A stretch of 5,457 nt of DNA. Source: GH45 sp965370965. GTDB taxonomy: Bacteria; Bacteroidota; Bacteroidia; Bacteroidales; SZUA-534. The notes under the pieces were generated by a model, which was not told the DNA's origin, did not search any database, and saw only the letters and a program-made list of their open reading frames with translations. Where the stretch lies: contig CBDUWQ010000242.1 of the NCBI GenBank assembly GCA_965370965.1, positions 1-5,457 of the forward strand, in the 5' to 3' direction. A program made the translations under genes and the position numbers. Numbering within the stretch: the stretch's first letter is position 1; each line of letters opens with the position of its first letter. Shown piece after piece: positions 5,327 through 5,457 of this stretch.

Positions 5327-5457
5327 GATATTATATGTAATGTGGAATAACATTTTGTCTTAAATTTCAAATTACAAAAGGGTAGAACATAAATGATTGA
5401 TAAATAAAATTATAGAGGTGTTAACTTAGTTACAATTATTTTTATTATCTTTGCATA
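5327..5457. other. Right-hand intergenic tail, no gene found
   Basis: This AT-rich stretch has no coding frame on either strand that can be supported. Its only recognisable feature is the promoter-like box at its end. The next gene presumably begins beyond the right edge on the + strand. Confidence 0.6.
5446..5453 (+). promoter_or_regulatory. Bacteroidota-type -7 box at the right edge
   Basis: TATCTTTG fits TAnnTTTG exactly and is followed by CATA, a frequent context for promoters of this phylum. The -33 side is poor: the bases 17-23 bp upstream contain GTTAACTTAG but no TTTG. Transcription would start near the last bases of the window, so the gene it serves is outside. Confidence 0.45.

Overview
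The window is AT-rich chromosomal DNA of the Bacteroidota, most likely a Bacteroidales/Marinilabiliales-type or related marine or gut member. The signs are promoter boxes of the Bacteroidota form (TAnnTTTG with TTTG about 19 bp upstream), A-rich translation starts without clear Shine-Dalgarno sequences, a membrane-anchored AraC-type regulator of the kind common in this phylum, and a signal peptide ending in Asn-Ala before Gln. The species cannot be named from the sequence.

Layout, left to right. Positions 1-314 hold no gene, but carry a strong leftward promoter (59-89) with an overlapping palindrome (35-63); they drive something beyond the left edge. A two-gene thiamine sulfur-relay unit follows: thiF (GTG start, 315-902) and thiS (923-1126). 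Next is a lone FtsB/DivIC-type cell-division protein (1208-1516). The gap 1517-1813 has no gene but holds three stacked inverted repeats, including a 10-bp hairpin. A beta-class carbonic anhydrase lies at 1814-2440. A seven-helix membrane AraC-family regulator (2487-3569) is followed, after a 113-bp gap with two inverted repeats, by a signal-peptide-bearing outer-membrane barrel protein (3683-5035). The tail 5036-5457 has no gene. It holds a short tandem repeat, a compact non-coding element of 214 bp with perfect inverted ends flanked by TTAA (5105-5326), and a promoter-like box pointing out of the right edge.

All protein genes are on the + strand, but they look like several independent units rather than one operon. 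ThiF and ThiS work together: ThiF adenylates the C-terminal Gly-Gly of ThiS so that it can carry sulfur for the thiazole ring. The regulator may control the barrel gene next to it, but this is only inferred from adjacency. No defence system or new enzyme system is visible. The most notable object is the MITE-like element at 5105-5326, which no protein annotation would show.
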